Position numbers and translations under genes: made by a program. From the NCBI RefSeq assembly GCF_900101395.1, contig NZ_FMZO01000017.1:48660-112659 (forward strand): a stretch of DNA of 64,000 nt. Direction: 5' to 3'. This document shows positions 17,097 to 26,459 of the stretch, in pieces (positions within the stretch are counted from its first letter, which is position 1; each line of letters opens with the position of its first letter). This stretch comes from Niabella drilacis (GTDB lineage Bacteria; Bacteroidota; Bacteroidia; Chitinophagales; Chitinophagaceae). The notes under the pieces are model-generated. The model searched no databases. It was not told where the DNA came from and saw only the letters and a program-made list of their open reading frames with translations.

Positions 17097-18896
17097 CTAC
17101 AGAACGGCTTCTTTTTTACGTTCCCCGATCTGTTGCCGCCACATGGCATAATAAAGTCCTTTTTGCTCCAGCAGCCGTTCATGATTACCCATTTCAACAA
17201 TTTCGCCCTTTTCCAGCACATAGATCCTGTCTGCATGCAGGATGGTGCTTAACCGGTGAGCGATCAGCACGGTGATCTGGTTTTTCTTTGATGATACCAG
17301 TTTGATGGTCCGCGTGATCTCTTCTTCTGTGATCGAATCCAGGGCAGAAGTAGCCTCATCAAAGATCAGGAGATGCGGATGCCGCAGCAATGCACGGGCA
17401 ATGGCAATGCGCTGCTTTTCCCCGCCACTCAGTTTTAAGCCCCCTTCCCCGATCACGGTATCCAACCCGTTCTCCGCACGTAACAGCAAACCGGTGCAAC
17501 TCGCCTTTTCCAAAGCATCATTCAGGTCATTGTCTGTCGCCTGTGGATTTACAAATAACAGGTTCTCTTTTATGGTGCCCGCAAAAAGCTGGGTGTCCTG
17601 GGTTACAAAACCGATCTGCACCCGCAGCTGGTCAAAATCGATGGAATCCCCGTCTACATGGTCATAAAAAATCCCCCCCTTTGCCGGCCGGTAAAGCCCT
17701 ACCAGTAATTTTACCAGGGTGCTTTTCCCGGACCCGCTGGGTCCTACAAAAGCGATCGTTTCTCCCTTTTCTACCTCGAACGAAATATCATTTAATGCAT
17801 TGAAATGCGCCGTCTGATGACGGAATACCACATTCCGGAACTCAAGGGTCTCAATCATCCCGATCTGCCGGGGTTTGACAGGCCGGGGCTCCGCCTTCCG
17901 TTGCATCAGCTGATGAAAGTTATTCAGCGATGCTTCTGCTTCCCGGTAGGAAATAATGATATTTCCGATCTCCTGCATGGGACCAAAAATAAAAAACCCA
18001 TAAAAGGACAGGGACAAATACTGTCCCGGGGAAATGGCATCTTTAAAGATCAGCCAGAGCAGCGTAAACGCTATTACCTGTTGCAGGAAATTTACCATCG
18101 TTCCCTGTATAAAACTCAGCGCCCGGATGCTTTTGACCTTTTTTAATTCCAGTCCCAGTATCTTAAATGTATTGTTGTTAAGCCGCTGTACCTCCTGCTC
18201 TGTCAGCCCAAGACTTTTTACAATTTCAATATTGCGCAGGCTTTCTGTTGTGGTTCCGGCCAGCGCAGTTGTTTCCTTTACAATATTTTTCTGGATCACT
18301 TTGATCCGCCGGCTAAGCAAACTGGTTACATAGGCGATAGCAAAAATACCGACGGCGTAAACCGGCATAATGGACCAATGCAGCTGAAACGCATACACAG
18401 CAACAAAGACGACGCTGACAATGATAACAAAAAAAACATTGATGAAACTGGTGATAAATTTTTCTGTATCGGTCCGCACCTTGGTAAGGATCGAAAGGGT
18501 TTCCCCGCTCCGCTGATCTTCAAAATCCTGGTACGGAAGCCGCATGGAATGTTTTAGACCATCCGTAAAAATGGTAGCCCCGAACTTCTGGATGATCACA
18601 TTTACAAAATAGTCCTGGAACGCTTTCGCAATACGGCTTACCATGGCCGTACCGATAAGCAGCATCAGGAAGAACAGCAGCCCCTGGCGGCCATTTCCTC
18701 CAAAGAGATACTGGTGCTCCGTACGCGGTATGGTTTTGCCGGCATCAAAATAATGGGGGTTCGTGGCAAAAAGATCCAGCAGCTTTCCGCTGATCAGCGG
18801 GGCAAAAAGGGAAAAGACCTGGTTGACCGCAGCAAGGAACAGTGCCAGTGCTACCAGCCATTTATAGGGTTTAATGTATTGCAGAAGAATGCGCAT
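17097..18896 (-). CDS. ABC exporter with fused membrane and ATPase domains
   Basis: A 599-residue MsbA/lipid-A-export-type half-transporter. Residues 1-330 form a six-helix type I exporter domain; 355-590 form the nucleotide-binding domain with Walker A GPSGSGKST (near 390), signature LSGGEKQRIAIARALL (near 490), Walker B LLIFDEATSALD (near 512) and H-loop IAHRLST. It would act as a homodimer in the inner membrane, driving export of a lipid, peptide or drug; the substrate cannot be told. It stands alone, with no partner permease or membrane fusion protein nearby. Confidence 0.92.
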   Translation of the reverse strand: MRILLQYIKPYKWLVALALFLAAVNQVFSLFAPLISGKLLDLFATNPHYFDAGKTIPRTEHQYLFGGNGRQGLLFFLMLLIGTAMVSRIAKAFQDYFVNVIIQKFGATIFTDGLKHSMRLPYQDFEDQRSGETLSILTKVRTDTEKFITSFINVFFVIIVSVVFVAVYAFQLHWSIMPVYAVGIFAIAYVTSLLSRRIKVIQKNIVKETTALAGTTTESLRNIEIVKSLGLTEQEVQRLNNNTFKILGLELKKVKSIRALSFIQGTMVNFLQQVIAFTLLWLIFKDAISPGQYLSLSFYGFFIFGPMQEIGNIIISYREAEASLNNFHQLMQRKAEPRPVKPRQIGMIETLEFRNVVFRHQTAHFNALNDISFEVEKGETIAFVGPSGSGKSTLVKLLVGLYRPAKGGIFYDHVDGDSIDFDQLRVQIGFVTQDTQLFAGTIKENLLFVNPQATDNDLNDALEKASCTGLLLRAENGLDTVIGEGGLKLSGGEKQRIAIARALLRHPHLLIFDEATSALDSITEEEITRTIKLVSSKKNQITVLIAHRLSTILHADRIYVLEKGEIVEMGNHERLLEQKGLYYAMWRQQIGERKKEAVL

Positions 18897-19029
18897 AATA
18901 ATTTAAAAAATATTTTTTTAGAACAACTTTTTCCGCTTTTTGTTCGATCGTTCGCCGGACCATCGCATAAACACCATTTTAAAATATTCTGACATATGCG
19001 TATATTCACTACCTATATGCACATTACCA

Positions 19030-19485
19030 ATGAAAGCTGCATTAAATTTACGATTCGATAAAGATACGATTGAAGCGGCAAAAGAATATGCAAAAAGACG
19101 GTATATCAGCCTGTCTCAAATAGTTGAATCCTATCTTAAAAAGTTGCTATGCAAAAGCGGGAGAAAAGAACCGGCCCCAGACAGGTGGACAGGTATACCC
19201 GGCCGGCACAAAGGCCTTTCTGATGATGCGTTAACGAATATACCTGGAGGAAGCACCATCACGCGTAACATATATTCAGATGCTCTTGTTATCCCGGACC
19301 CTGTCATACAACGGCAGAGCTATATGCAGGCAATGCAATTTTTCCATCTTGTGGAGTCAGCAATTATTAAATATGATACATCAACGGCAACATTTTTAAC
19401 GCTTGCATTTTTTTGCGAAAAGGGGAAATGCCCTTTTAATTTTTCAGGATCCCCAGTGCGGCCATCATTTGTTCCGGATTATTGA
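19030..19485 (+). pseudogene. Decayed antitoxin (DUF6364-like) fused in frame to a PIN-toxin remnant
   Basis: Residues 1-45 (MKAALNLRFDKDTIEAAKEYAKRR, then SLSQIVESYLKKLL) match the ribbon-helix-helix start of DUF6364-type antitoxins, whose usual partner is a PIN-domain (VapC-like) RNase encoded just downstream. Residues about 85-130 (RNIYSDALVIPDPVIQRQSYMQAMQFFHLVESAIIKYDTSTATF in pieces) read like the N-terminus of such a PIN toxin but with its catalytic Asp positions spoiled, and the rest of the toxin is missing. The frame then runs into the 3' end of the convergent AAA gene, overlapping it by 50 bases. I therefore read the locus as a collapsed toxin-antitoxin pair. The antitoxin part alone might still be made. 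The upstream start at 18940 is unlikely. Confidence 0.6.
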
Positions 19486-20182
19486 GAAAGGTTTTATAAA
19501 CGGCATAATGATCCGTTTCTGCGAATGACACCACTTTGGGGCCAGATGATGTAAGTTCAATGATCTTCGCATGGGGATATGCAAGAATAATGGGAGCATG
19601 CGTGGCAATGACCAGTTGGCTTTTTGCCTGCACCAATTCATGCATCCGTACTAAAAATGATAATTGCCGCTGGGGCGACAGCGCTGCCTCCGGCTCATCC
19701 AGGATATAGAGCCCCTGGCCGTGAAACCGGTGCATAAATAAAGAAAAAAAGGATTCCCCATGGGATTGATGGTGCAACGATTTGTTGCCATAATGCCGTA
19801 GCAATCCCGGCTTTTCTGTTTCCAGGTCATCCACATAAGACGCAGCATTATAAAAAGATTCAGCACGCAGAAAGAAGCCGTCCCGGGGCTTTATGCCTCC
19901 TCTTCCGATCCGCAAAACATCCGTCAGGGAAGAATGGGTCTTTTTTGTTGCAAAGCTAAAATCCCTGGAGCCTCCTTCGGCATTGAACCCATATTGTACG
20001 GCAAGTGCTTCAAGCAAGGTTGACTTGCCGGATCCGTTCTCCCCGATGATAAAGGTTACTTTGGGATGCAGGATCACTTTTTTTAATCGCTGAATGGCGG
20101 GAATACAAAACGGATATACAGACGCATCTGTGATATGGCCCTTAACAATTTCAAAATAGTTGATATATTGCTGTTCGATCAT
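19436..20182 (-). CDS. AAA-family ATPase of unknown function (SMC/ABC-like fold)
   Basis: A 248-residue cytosolic ATPase. Walker A is FIIGENGSGKSTLLEAL near 44-60, the signature-like HQSHGESFFSLFM lies near 138, Walker B is LYILDEPEAALSPQRQ near 158, and VIATHAPIILAYP near 195 supplies the switch His. Short, coiled-coil-free proteins of this type are common in Bacteroidota, and some belong to defence loci, but no partner nuclease is present here. It is separated from yifB by about 50 bases on the same strand, so the two could be cotranscribed. Confidence 0.82.
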   Translation of the reverse strand: MIEQQYINYFEIVKGHITDASVYPFCIPAIQRLKKVILHPKVTFIIGENGSGKSTLLEALAVQYGFNAEGGSRDFSFATKKTHSSLTDVLRIGRGGIKPRDGFFLRAESFYNAASYVDDLETEKPGLLRHYGNKSLHHQSHGESFFSLFMHRFHGQGLYILDEPEAALSPQRQLSFLVRMHELVQAKSQLVIATHAPIILAYPHAKIIELTSSGPKVVSFAETDHYAVYKTFLNNPEQMMAALGILKN

Positions 20183-20236
20183 TTACGCTTCATAAAACAG
20201 TTTTTTTCAAATCTTCACCTCAAATGCTGCAGCGTC

Positions 20237-21784
20237 CTAACCCGCCCAGCCAGCCCGGTCCAGGCTCCGGTACTGGATCGCTTCTGCAAGATATTCCGGC
20301 TTAATATTTTCAGAGCCTTCTATATCAGCAATGGTACGCGACATCTTTATAATACGGTCATAGGCCCTTGCCGAAAGGTTGAGCTTCTCCATTGCCTTTT
20401 TCAGGAGTGCCATTCCCACAGCATCGATGATACAAACCTCTGTTAACTGCTTGCTGCTCATTTGAGCGTTACAGTAAATGCCGGGTAGATCCTTAAACCT
20501 TTCCAGCTGGGTTTCGCGGGCACGGATCACTTTTTCCCGTATTTCTTCAGAACGCTTTTCGCGATTGCCGGTGGAGAGTTCATTAAAAGGGACCGGGGTC
20601 ACTTCCACATGCAGATCGATCCGGTCCAGCAATGGCCCCGAGATCTTGTTGAGGTATTTTTGCACTGCACCGGGCGGGCAGGTACATTCTCTGTCCGGGT
20701 GATTATGAAACCCGCAGGGACAGGGATTCATAGATGCTACCAACATAAAACTGGCCGGAAAATCGATGGCCATTTTTGCCCGTGAGATAGTTACTCTCCG
20801 TTCCTCCATGGGCTGACGCATCACTTCCAGAACCGCCCGCTTAAACTCCGGCAATTCGTCCAGGAATAAAACCCCATTATGAGCCAGTGAAATCTCCCCG
20901 GGTTGTGGCGTACCGCCCCCACCCACCAGGGCTACATCGGAAATAGTGTGGTGGGGAGACCGGAAAGGTCTTTTTGAGATCAGCGTGGCATTCTCCGGCA
21001 ATTTTCCGGCAACAGAATGGATCTTGGTAGTCTCCAGCGCCTCCTGCAGGGTCAGCGGCGGAAGAATAGTGGGCAGGCGGCGGGCAAGCATGGTCTTTCC
21101 CGCACCGGGCGGGCCAATCAGCAGTGCATTATGCCCTCCTGCCGCAGCGATCTCCAGTGCCCGCTTAATATGCTCCTGCCCCTTCACATCTGAAAAGTCG
21201 ATATCAAAATCATATTGTGAGAAAAAAAACTCATCGCGGGTATTAACTGCTACCGGTGTTAGTCCCTGCTCGCCATTTTCAAAAAAAGCAACCACTTCCT
21301 GTATATGATCCACCCCGTAGACCGCCAGGTTATTGACCATTCCGGCTTCCCGGGCATTTACCCTGGGTACGATCACCCCTTTAAACCCCTGCTTGCGCGC
21401 CTGGATGGCAATCGGCAACGCACCTCTGACAGGGCGCAGGGCCCCGTCCAGGCTCAATTCGCCCATGAGCACATAGCCCTCCAGCGCCGCTGCATTTTTT
21501 AGTTGTTCGGTTGCAGCCAGTAACCCGATGGCGATCGGGAGATCAAATGCCGCTCCGCTCTTTTTTATATCCGCAGGCGCCATGTTCACCACAACCTTGG
21601 TCCGGGGCATTTCAAATCCATTCGTTTTGATGGTGCTTTCTACCCGCTGCCAGCTTTCCTTAACGGCATTATCCGGCAAGCCAACGATCATAGGGTCTTT
21701 ACCAGAAGGCATCCAGTTTACTTCTATAATGATGGGGATGGCCTCTACTCCATAAACAGCACTGCCATTGATTTTCACCAGCAT
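20237..21784 (-). CDS. YifB/ComM-family Mg-chelatase-like AAA+ ATPase
   Basis: 515 residues of the YifB/ComM family; ComM is a hexameric helicase that promotes branch migration during natural transformation. The N-terminal Lon-like ChlI domain (1-180) is followed by an AAA+ module with Walker A IGPPGAGKTMLARRLP near 220 and Walker B LFLDELPEFKRAVLE near 302. Cysteines of the MNPCPCGFHNHPDRECTCPPG insert near 355 may bind Zn. The C-terminal Mg_chelatase_C helical domain ends the protein. Length and motifs are complete, so the gene should be functional. No other competence gene lies nearby. Confidence 0.92.
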   Translation of the reverse strand: MLVKINGSAVYGVEAIPIIIEVNWMPSGKDPMIVGLPDNAVKESWQRVESTIKTNGFEMPRTKVVVNMAPADIKKSGAAFDLPIAIGLLAATEQLKNAAALEGYVLMGELSLDGALRPVRGALPIAIQARKQGFKGVIVPRVNAREAGMVNNLAVYGVDHIQEVVAFFENGEQGLTPVAVNTRDEFFFSQYDFDIDFSDVKGQEHIKRALEIAAAGGHNALLIGPPGAGKTMLARRLPTILPPLTLQEALETTKIHSVAGKLPENATLISKRPFRSPHHTISDVALVGGGGTPQPGEISLAHNGVLFLDELPEFKRAVLEVMRQPMEERRVTISRAKMAIDFPASFMLVASMNPCPCGFHNHPDRECTCPPGAVQKYLNKISGPLLDRIDLHVEVTPVPFNELSTGNREKRSEEIREKVIRARETQLERFKDLPGIYCNAQMSSKQLTEVCIIDAVGMALLKKAMEKLNLSARAYDRIIKMSRTIADIEGSENIKPEYLAEAIQYRSLDRAGWAG

Positions 21785-21836
21785 GAAATGAAGTTACTGC
21801 ATTTTATGCAAATTGCCCGGCAAACTGCAATGTACT

Positions 21837-22244
21837 CAGGGCAAACGCATCTAATTTCAGCATTGTTCAGCTCCGGAGGAGCAGCGTGTTTATAGTAATC
21901 TGCTGTTTTATCAACCCCGCCCCCGTAGGAGCCGCGTGTTTGTTGGGCCCGAAATTTTACGCGGCTCCTACAGGAGCCGGGGTTTCCCCTTTAGAGCCTG
22001 TTTAAATTTTATTGATGGAATTTATTATGAAGCTATTTTGGAGCGAAACAAGGAAAATTTTGCAGGCATAGCAGGCCACTATGGCGAAAAATTTAACGCA
22101 GTTGCAGCCCAAAACAGCCATAATAAAGCCATTGAATGAATTTTAAACAGGCTCTTAATATCTTGCTATAAACACGAGGCACTTACAGTGCGTGAAAATG
22201 CTCCTGGTGTGCTCTTTTCACCCAATTTAGATGCGTTTGCCCTG
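21837..22244. repeat. MITE-like element, family A copy 3, interrupted by family C
   Basis: The ends are CAGGGCAAACGCATCTAA and its exact complement, flanked by a perfect 10-bp duplication GCAATGTACT (21827-21836 and 22245-22254). It contains the inner palindrome with GTAGGAGCCGCGT and ACGCGGCTCCTAC arms (about 21913-21984) and, at 21994-22154, a complete family C element with its own TTA duplication. Without family C it is 244 bases, close to copy 1. Confidence 0.88.
21994..22154. repeat. 161-bp MITE-like element, family C copy 2 (TTA target duplication)
   Basis: Nearly identical to 981-1141 across all 161 bases, with the same GAGCCTGTTTAAA inverted ends. TTA flanks both sides (21991-21993 and 22155-22157). 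Copy 2 of family A (10513-10690) has the uninterrupted sequence CTTTAATATC at this point, which confirms insertion and the 3-bp duplication. Confidence 0.88.
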
Positions 22245-22488
22245 GCAATGTACTTCCGGGCGGCTTTTGGGTAACAGACCAACTGAGGAGCACATGATCC
22301 GATGCAGGCCACGACTACCTACTCCGGGATATGCTCCGAAAACCCGGAACCGGTGCCCGTGGTAAGCCCATGAAAGCGGATCACTACCGGGGTCGCAGAC
22401 CTCCCATGGCCGGATCTGCGGGAAATGACGCCCATCCGGAACAAACCAGATAAATACCAGGGATAAAATGGAACAGAAAACCCGGTGT

Positions 22489-22794
22489 CTAATACACCTC
22501 CCGGTTGGTTTTATATTTGCGCAGCCGTTTTTCGGCCCGTTGCAACTTCCCATAGATCTCATTCTGCTCCTTAGGACTCAGATAATCATCGGCCTTTGCC
22601 CGCTCCATCGCTTTCCGGATCACCTCCTGTTCTTCCTGCAGTTTATAATACTCTTTGGGCGTAACCTGTTTCTTTCTGAATGCCGATTGAATCGCAGCTT
22701 TCTGCCGCTGCTGCATCTTCTGAAGATCCTGTGCGTTTACCCGGGTGGCTAAGCCCGACAGGAGCAACATCAACCATAATAAGACTCTTTTCAT
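22489..22794 (-). CDS. Small secreted protein of unknown function
   Basis: 101 residues with a clear Sec signal peptide (KRVLLWLMLLLSGLATRVNA, cleaved before QDLQ) and a mature part of about 80 residues made almost only of charged helices (KMQQRQKAAIQSAFRKKQVT, then LQEEQEVIRKAMERAKADDYLSPKEQNEI). No family recognised. The helix pattern suggests a small periplasmic helical hairpin. It is the last of three consecutive leftward genes for exported proteins. Confidence 0.6.
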   Translation of the reverse strand: MKRVLLWLMLLLSGLATRVNAQDLQKMQQRQKAAIQSAFRKKQVTPKEYYKLQEEQEVIRKAMERAKADDYLSPKEQNEIYGKLQRAEKRLRKYKTNREVY

Positions 22795-22848
22795 TTTTTT
22801 TTGATTTATGGCCCCGTTTTAAGCGGTAAGGGGGCTGCTTATAACGGA

Positions 22849-23574
22849 TCATTTAATAACAACCAGACCCTTTTGCGTAATGGTCATTCCTCTTAAATTC
22901 ATCCGGTTCTTTTTTAAAAACCGGTGGTATACGGCATCCGAGTCCTGTTGTTGCCGGGCTTTATTCCCTGCTTTCCGTGAGCTTTCGTATGGTTCATTGG
23001 CAAAAATGAGATCATATAACAGGTATTCTGCGCCCTCCTGCTTCTTCCGGTTCGTCCACCCATCTGTATTTATTGCAGCAGCCACCTGGTTGCGAACGGC
23101 ACGGATCTGCCCTGCCGAGGGATCCGGCTGCTTGTTAGCGATCCGCCACATACCCAGTATGTAAGCCGTAAAAGCATCCGCGTAATTGTGCTGCACATCC
23201 AAACCCAGGTTTCCCAGGTAGCTCACATACGCAGGAAACGGGTTATCCCTGTTTAGTGCTGTTTCCAGATGCTGACCCGAAACAGCGTTCTTCCGTTTCA
23301 GATCATCAATAATGGAGCGCTTTACAGCTGCCGACACCCTGGTGTCCGGATCAAATAAAAAAGCAGGGGTACGCCCCGTATTTTTTGAATTACTGGCATT
23401 AAGCCCCCTGTTCCCGTCCAGCCGGCTCTTTTCCCGTTCATACTCGCTCCTGATCCGCTCCCGCTGAAAATCATGCACCGCAATATTGGCGATGGTAGCC
23501 GTAAGCATATCCTGGCTTCGGGCATTGCCGGCAAACAGGCTTAACAAGTACAGGATAAAAAAAGCACGTTTCAT
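22849..23574 (-). CDS. Secreted protein of unknown function
   Basis: 241 residues from the preferred ATG at 23574 (an upstream in-frame ATG at 23598 would add eight charged residues before the signal peptide). The signal peptide RAFFILYLLSLFAGNARS is followed by QDMLTATIANIAVHDFQRER. The mature part includes a helical segment NYADAFTAYILGMWRIANKQPDPSAGQIRAVRNQV that vaguely recalls uncharacterised DUF families of Bacteroidota (such as DUF6683), a guess only. It lies 54 bases before the small secreted protein gene and 65 after the lipoprotein gene. Confidence 0.62.
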   Translation of the reverse strand: MKRAFFILYLLSLFAGNARSQDMLTATIANIAVHDFQRERIRSEYEREKSRLDGNRGLNASNSKNTGRTPAFLFDPDTRVSAAVKRSIIDDLKRKNAVSGQHLETALNRDNPFPAYVSYLGNLGLDVQHNYADAFTAYILGMWRIANKQPDPSAGQIRAVRNQVAAAINTDGWTNRKKQEGAEYLLYDLIFANEPYESSRKAGNKARQQQDSDAVYHRFLKKNRMNLRGMTITQKGLVVIK

Positions 23575-23639
23575 GATCTTGATTTTGATATACCTCATTT
23601 ACAAAACCTGCTGATCCAGGTGTTGCTACCAATGCCTCA

Positions 23640-24302
23640 TCAGGGCAGCTCCGATGCTTTAAAATAATCGACCTGCACATTCAGGCCTTTCCCTGCGCCC
23701 AATCCCATTAAATCCAATTTAGCATTGTTCCCGGCGGCCATACTATACACTTCCCGGCCATTGATGCTGAAATGATATTGCCCCTGCTTTAGCTCAATCC
23801 CAAGTTTATTGAATCCATCCGGTCTGACGATGCTGTTAGTAGTCCAGTCCGCATAGGTTACACCCGGGTTATTCAGGCCATTGGGAAACCCATATACCGT
23901 GTAACCGCCCCTCGGGGAAATATAAAAATAATAAGCAGTCCTGGTAGCGCCCGAACCGGATTTACCCCATACAAGGCCTGCCCCGTAACTGTCTGTAGTC
24001 TGATTCCGGGCCACTTTTAAAGAAATCTCCACCGCCGTATTTTTTTGCCCCCCGGTAAAAACGCCCTGGGTAAGCGTATTATTCTGCCCGTTACCTGTAG
24101 GAGGGGTAACCATGTTATAATAGCCATTACTGATGAAAGTGGTGCCATAGACGTCTGTGCCGGTCCACCAGTATCCGTCATCGCTACTAAAATCGGTCTC
24201 ATACAATACGGTGTTCTTTTTAGATACATCCTTTTTTTTACAGGATGGCATCCATACAAATAAGGTTAGAACGGCCAGTAACAATTTTTGATAATTCTTC
24301 AT
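23640..24302 (-). CDS. Lipoprotein with a predicted beta-sandwich domain
   Basis: 220 residues from the ATG at 24302; the upstream ATG at 24329 is less likely because the signal peptide begins at MKNYQKLLLAVLTLF. The lipobox WMPSC places the lipidated Cys at 21, followed by lysines. The mature part (VLYETDFSSDDGYWWTGTD, GYYNMVTP, FYISPRGGYTVYGF, HFSINGREVYSM) has the alternating pattern of a concanavalin-like jelly roll, as in DUF1080-type and laminin-G-like proteins. It may bind or act on a glycan; this is inferred from fold pattern only. First gene of the secreted trio. Confidence 0.65.
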   Translation of the reverse strand: MKNYQKLLLAVLTLFVWMPSCKKKDVSKKNTVLYETDFSSDDGYWWTGTDVYGTTFISNGYYNMVTPPTGNGQNNTLTQGVFTGGQKNTAVEISLKVARNQTTDSYGAGLVWGKSGSGATRTAYYFYISPRGGYTVYGFPNGLNNPGVTYADWTTNSIVRPDGFNKLGIELKQGQYHFSINGREVYSMAAGNNAKLDLMGLGAGKGLNVQVDYFKASELP

Positions 24303-24518
24303 AAATTTTCCTTTAGCTTTAGACGACAATGATCCTGCTAAAATGATTCAAATACCGGTCACAAACAATCAGCAGAAACCTTCATTTTTTTTATCCATGA
24401 AAACCGGTAGATGAAATACGGGTATCCGGGTATTGACCTTATCAACAGGAAATTCGATTTTTGCAGCTCCGGGAAGCATCATTGCGTTGATGCGGTACCA
24501 AGATAAATGATCTGAAAA

Positions 24519-26459
24519 ATGGCAGCAACCGTCTCCTATATCAAAAAAAGCAGTTTCCTTTTTGCCATCCTCTGGCATGCTGTAAATCTCTTTGCACAAT
24601 ACGGTTCTGCTGCTGACAGTTTGCTACAGCTGGCCAATCATCAGAAAACAGACACGGCAAAGGCCCGGATCCTTTACCTGGTGGGCGACGAACTATCCGC
24701 GACAGATACCGCCAGAGCCTCCCGCTTTATACAACAGGGGCTGCATCTCTCCGGGAACCGGTCCTATTACCAGGGACTCGCTTACTTTTATTGGGGACGG
24801 TTGTACATGGATTACGACATACGCAAAGGAGAAGCCTTTTTTGACCAGGCCCTTTCCCTGCTGAGCCGGCATACAACACCTGCTTCCTATAGGTACCAAA
24901 GCCGTTCGTGGGCAAATAAGGGAGTCATAGCACAGTACCAAAACGACAACCAAACCTTTATTGATATCGTATTAAACCAATCGATCCCGCTTGCCCTGAA
25001 AGCCGGGGACAGCCTGGCTGTTGCGCAGGGTTATACGAACCTTTCGCTGCCGTTTTTAAATTTTGGCAACTTTGAAAAAGCTATTTTGTATGCCGGCAAA
25101 TCGATCGCTATCTTTCAGCGCAACCAGCCACGGGACCTGCGGCAGGCAGATAACTTTATTAACCTGGCCAAGATCTATTTACAAAAGGAAGATAACATAA
25201 AGGCAAGGGCTAACCTGGATAGTGCTCTCAGCATCATCCGGACCCAGCCGGGCTCCCTCTACGACCCATACTATTATACCACCGAAGCCCAATACTATAT
25301 CAATACCCATCAGCCGGCGCCGGCTATGCAAAATATCGACAAAGGGCTTTCCGTTGCCCGGAAAATAAAGAGCCGCAACGACCTCCGCACGCTGCTTTAC
25401 CAGAAGGCGCGGTTATTTCAAAGCCAGCACAAAACCCTGGAGGCGCGGGACATCCTGCTGCAGCTATACAGGAACGGCTATATTACAACGGACCTTGACC
25501 GGAAACAGATCTATCGCGACCTGGCCACAACCGAGGCCGACCTTCAGCATATGACGGCGGCCTTTGACTGGCTGAGCCAATACGCCGCGCTTTCGGACAG
25601 TATGAACGATGTGCAGACGCGGGTCCAGATCGCCAGGCTGGAAGCTAAATTTAATTATGTACAAAAGGAAAATGAGCTGCTGGCCATCAGCAGCAAAGTC
25701 AAAACACAACGGATCATCATGTGGGGCAGCATTGGCGGACTCCTGCTGGCGTCGCTGCTCTTTGTATACTTCAGCAGGCTCCGGCGATCAAGGGCCGAAC
25801 AGCAGGTACGGTCATTAAAGCAGGAACAGGAGATCGCTGTAACGCAGGCGCTGTTACAGGGAGAAGAAAAAGAAAGGGCGCGCATGGCCCGTGACCTCCA
25901 TGACGGGTTGGGAGGTATGCTCGCCGGTGTAAAAATAAACCTCACCAACGCGCTCCACGATGATCCTTCCAGCGAAATCAACCGGGTCATTATTCAGCTC
26001 GACGATTCGGTAACAGAGTTACGACGCATTGCCCGCAACATGATGCCCGAAGCCCTCCTGCGTTCGGGATTACGCACGGCCCTTTCTGATCTCTGTCAAT
26101 CTTTATCCAACGAGCAGTTACGGGTCGACTTCAGCTTCATGAATATCAGCAACAGCCTGCCCCGGCAGGTGCAGATCATCATTTACCGGATCATACAGGA
26201 GCTGCTGGCGAATATTGTAAAGCATTCCGGCGCTTCGGAAGCCTTTGTGCAGTGCAGCCAGGATGGCACCGTTTTTTTTATCACCGTAGAAGACAATGGC
26301 AGCGGGATCAACCCGGATGACCATGGAAACCGCCGCGGGATCGGGCTGGATAATATCCGGAGCCGGGTCGACTTTCTCAAAGGCAGCATGGATCTTCACT
26401 CCGAACCCGGCAAAGGCACTATTGTAAATATAGAATTAAGGATCCATGATAACCCATAA
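24519..26459 (+). CDS. TPR-containing NarL-system sensor histidine kinase
   Basis: 646 residues. An N-terminal signal/hydrophobic segment (SFLFAILWHAVNLFAQ) is followed by a periplasmic helical TPR-like array (about 30-390), one transmembrane helix (MWGSIGGLLLASLLFVYFS, near 400-420), a short coiled coil, HisKA_3 with EEKERARMARDLHDGLGGML (His near 457) and a C-terminal HATPase_c (IIQELLANIVKHSGASEA, VEDNGSGINPDD, RGIGLDNIRSRVDFLKG). All ATP-binding boxes are intact. It overlaps the downstream response regulator by 14 bases, a classic cognate pair. The signal is unknown. Confidence 0.9.
   Translation: MAATVSYIKKSSFLFAILWHAVNLFAQYGSAADSLLQLANHQKTDTAKARILYLVGDELSATDTARASRFIQQGLHLSGNRSYYQGLAYFYWGRLYMDYDIRKGEAFFDQALSLLSRHTTPASYRYQSRSWANKGVIAQYQNDNQTFIDIVLNQSIPLALKAGDSLAVAQGYTNLSLPFLNFGNFEKAILYAGKSIAIFQRNQPRDLRQADNFINLAKIYLQKEDNIKARANLDSALSIIRTQPGSLYDPYYYTTEAQYYINTHQPAPAMQNIDKGLSVARKIKSRNDLRTLLYQKARLFQSQHKTLEARDILLQLYRNGYITTDLDRKQIYRDLATTEADLQHMTAAFDWLSQYAALSDSMNDVQTRVQIARLEAKFNYVQKENELLAISSKVKTQRIIMWGSIGGLLLASLLFVYFSRLRRSRAEQQVRSLKQEQEIAVTQALLQGEEKERARMARDLHDGLGGMLAGVKINLTNALHDDPSSEINRVIIQLDDSVTELRRIARNMMPEALLRSGLRTALSDLCQSLSNEQLRVDFSFMNISNSLPRQVQIIIYRIIQELLANIVKHSGASEAFVQCSQDGTVFFITVEDNGSGINPDDHGNRRGIGLDNIRSRVDFLKGSMDLHSEPGKGTIVNIELRIHDNP

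Larger units (their letters stand above)
21785..22488. other. Intergenic region dominated by nested MITE-like elements
   Basis: 704 bases between yifB and a small secreted protein gene. 21837-22244 is a family A element interrupted by a 161-bp family C element. The remaining 240 bases (22255-22488) are spacer without a credible gene. Confidence 0.7.
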
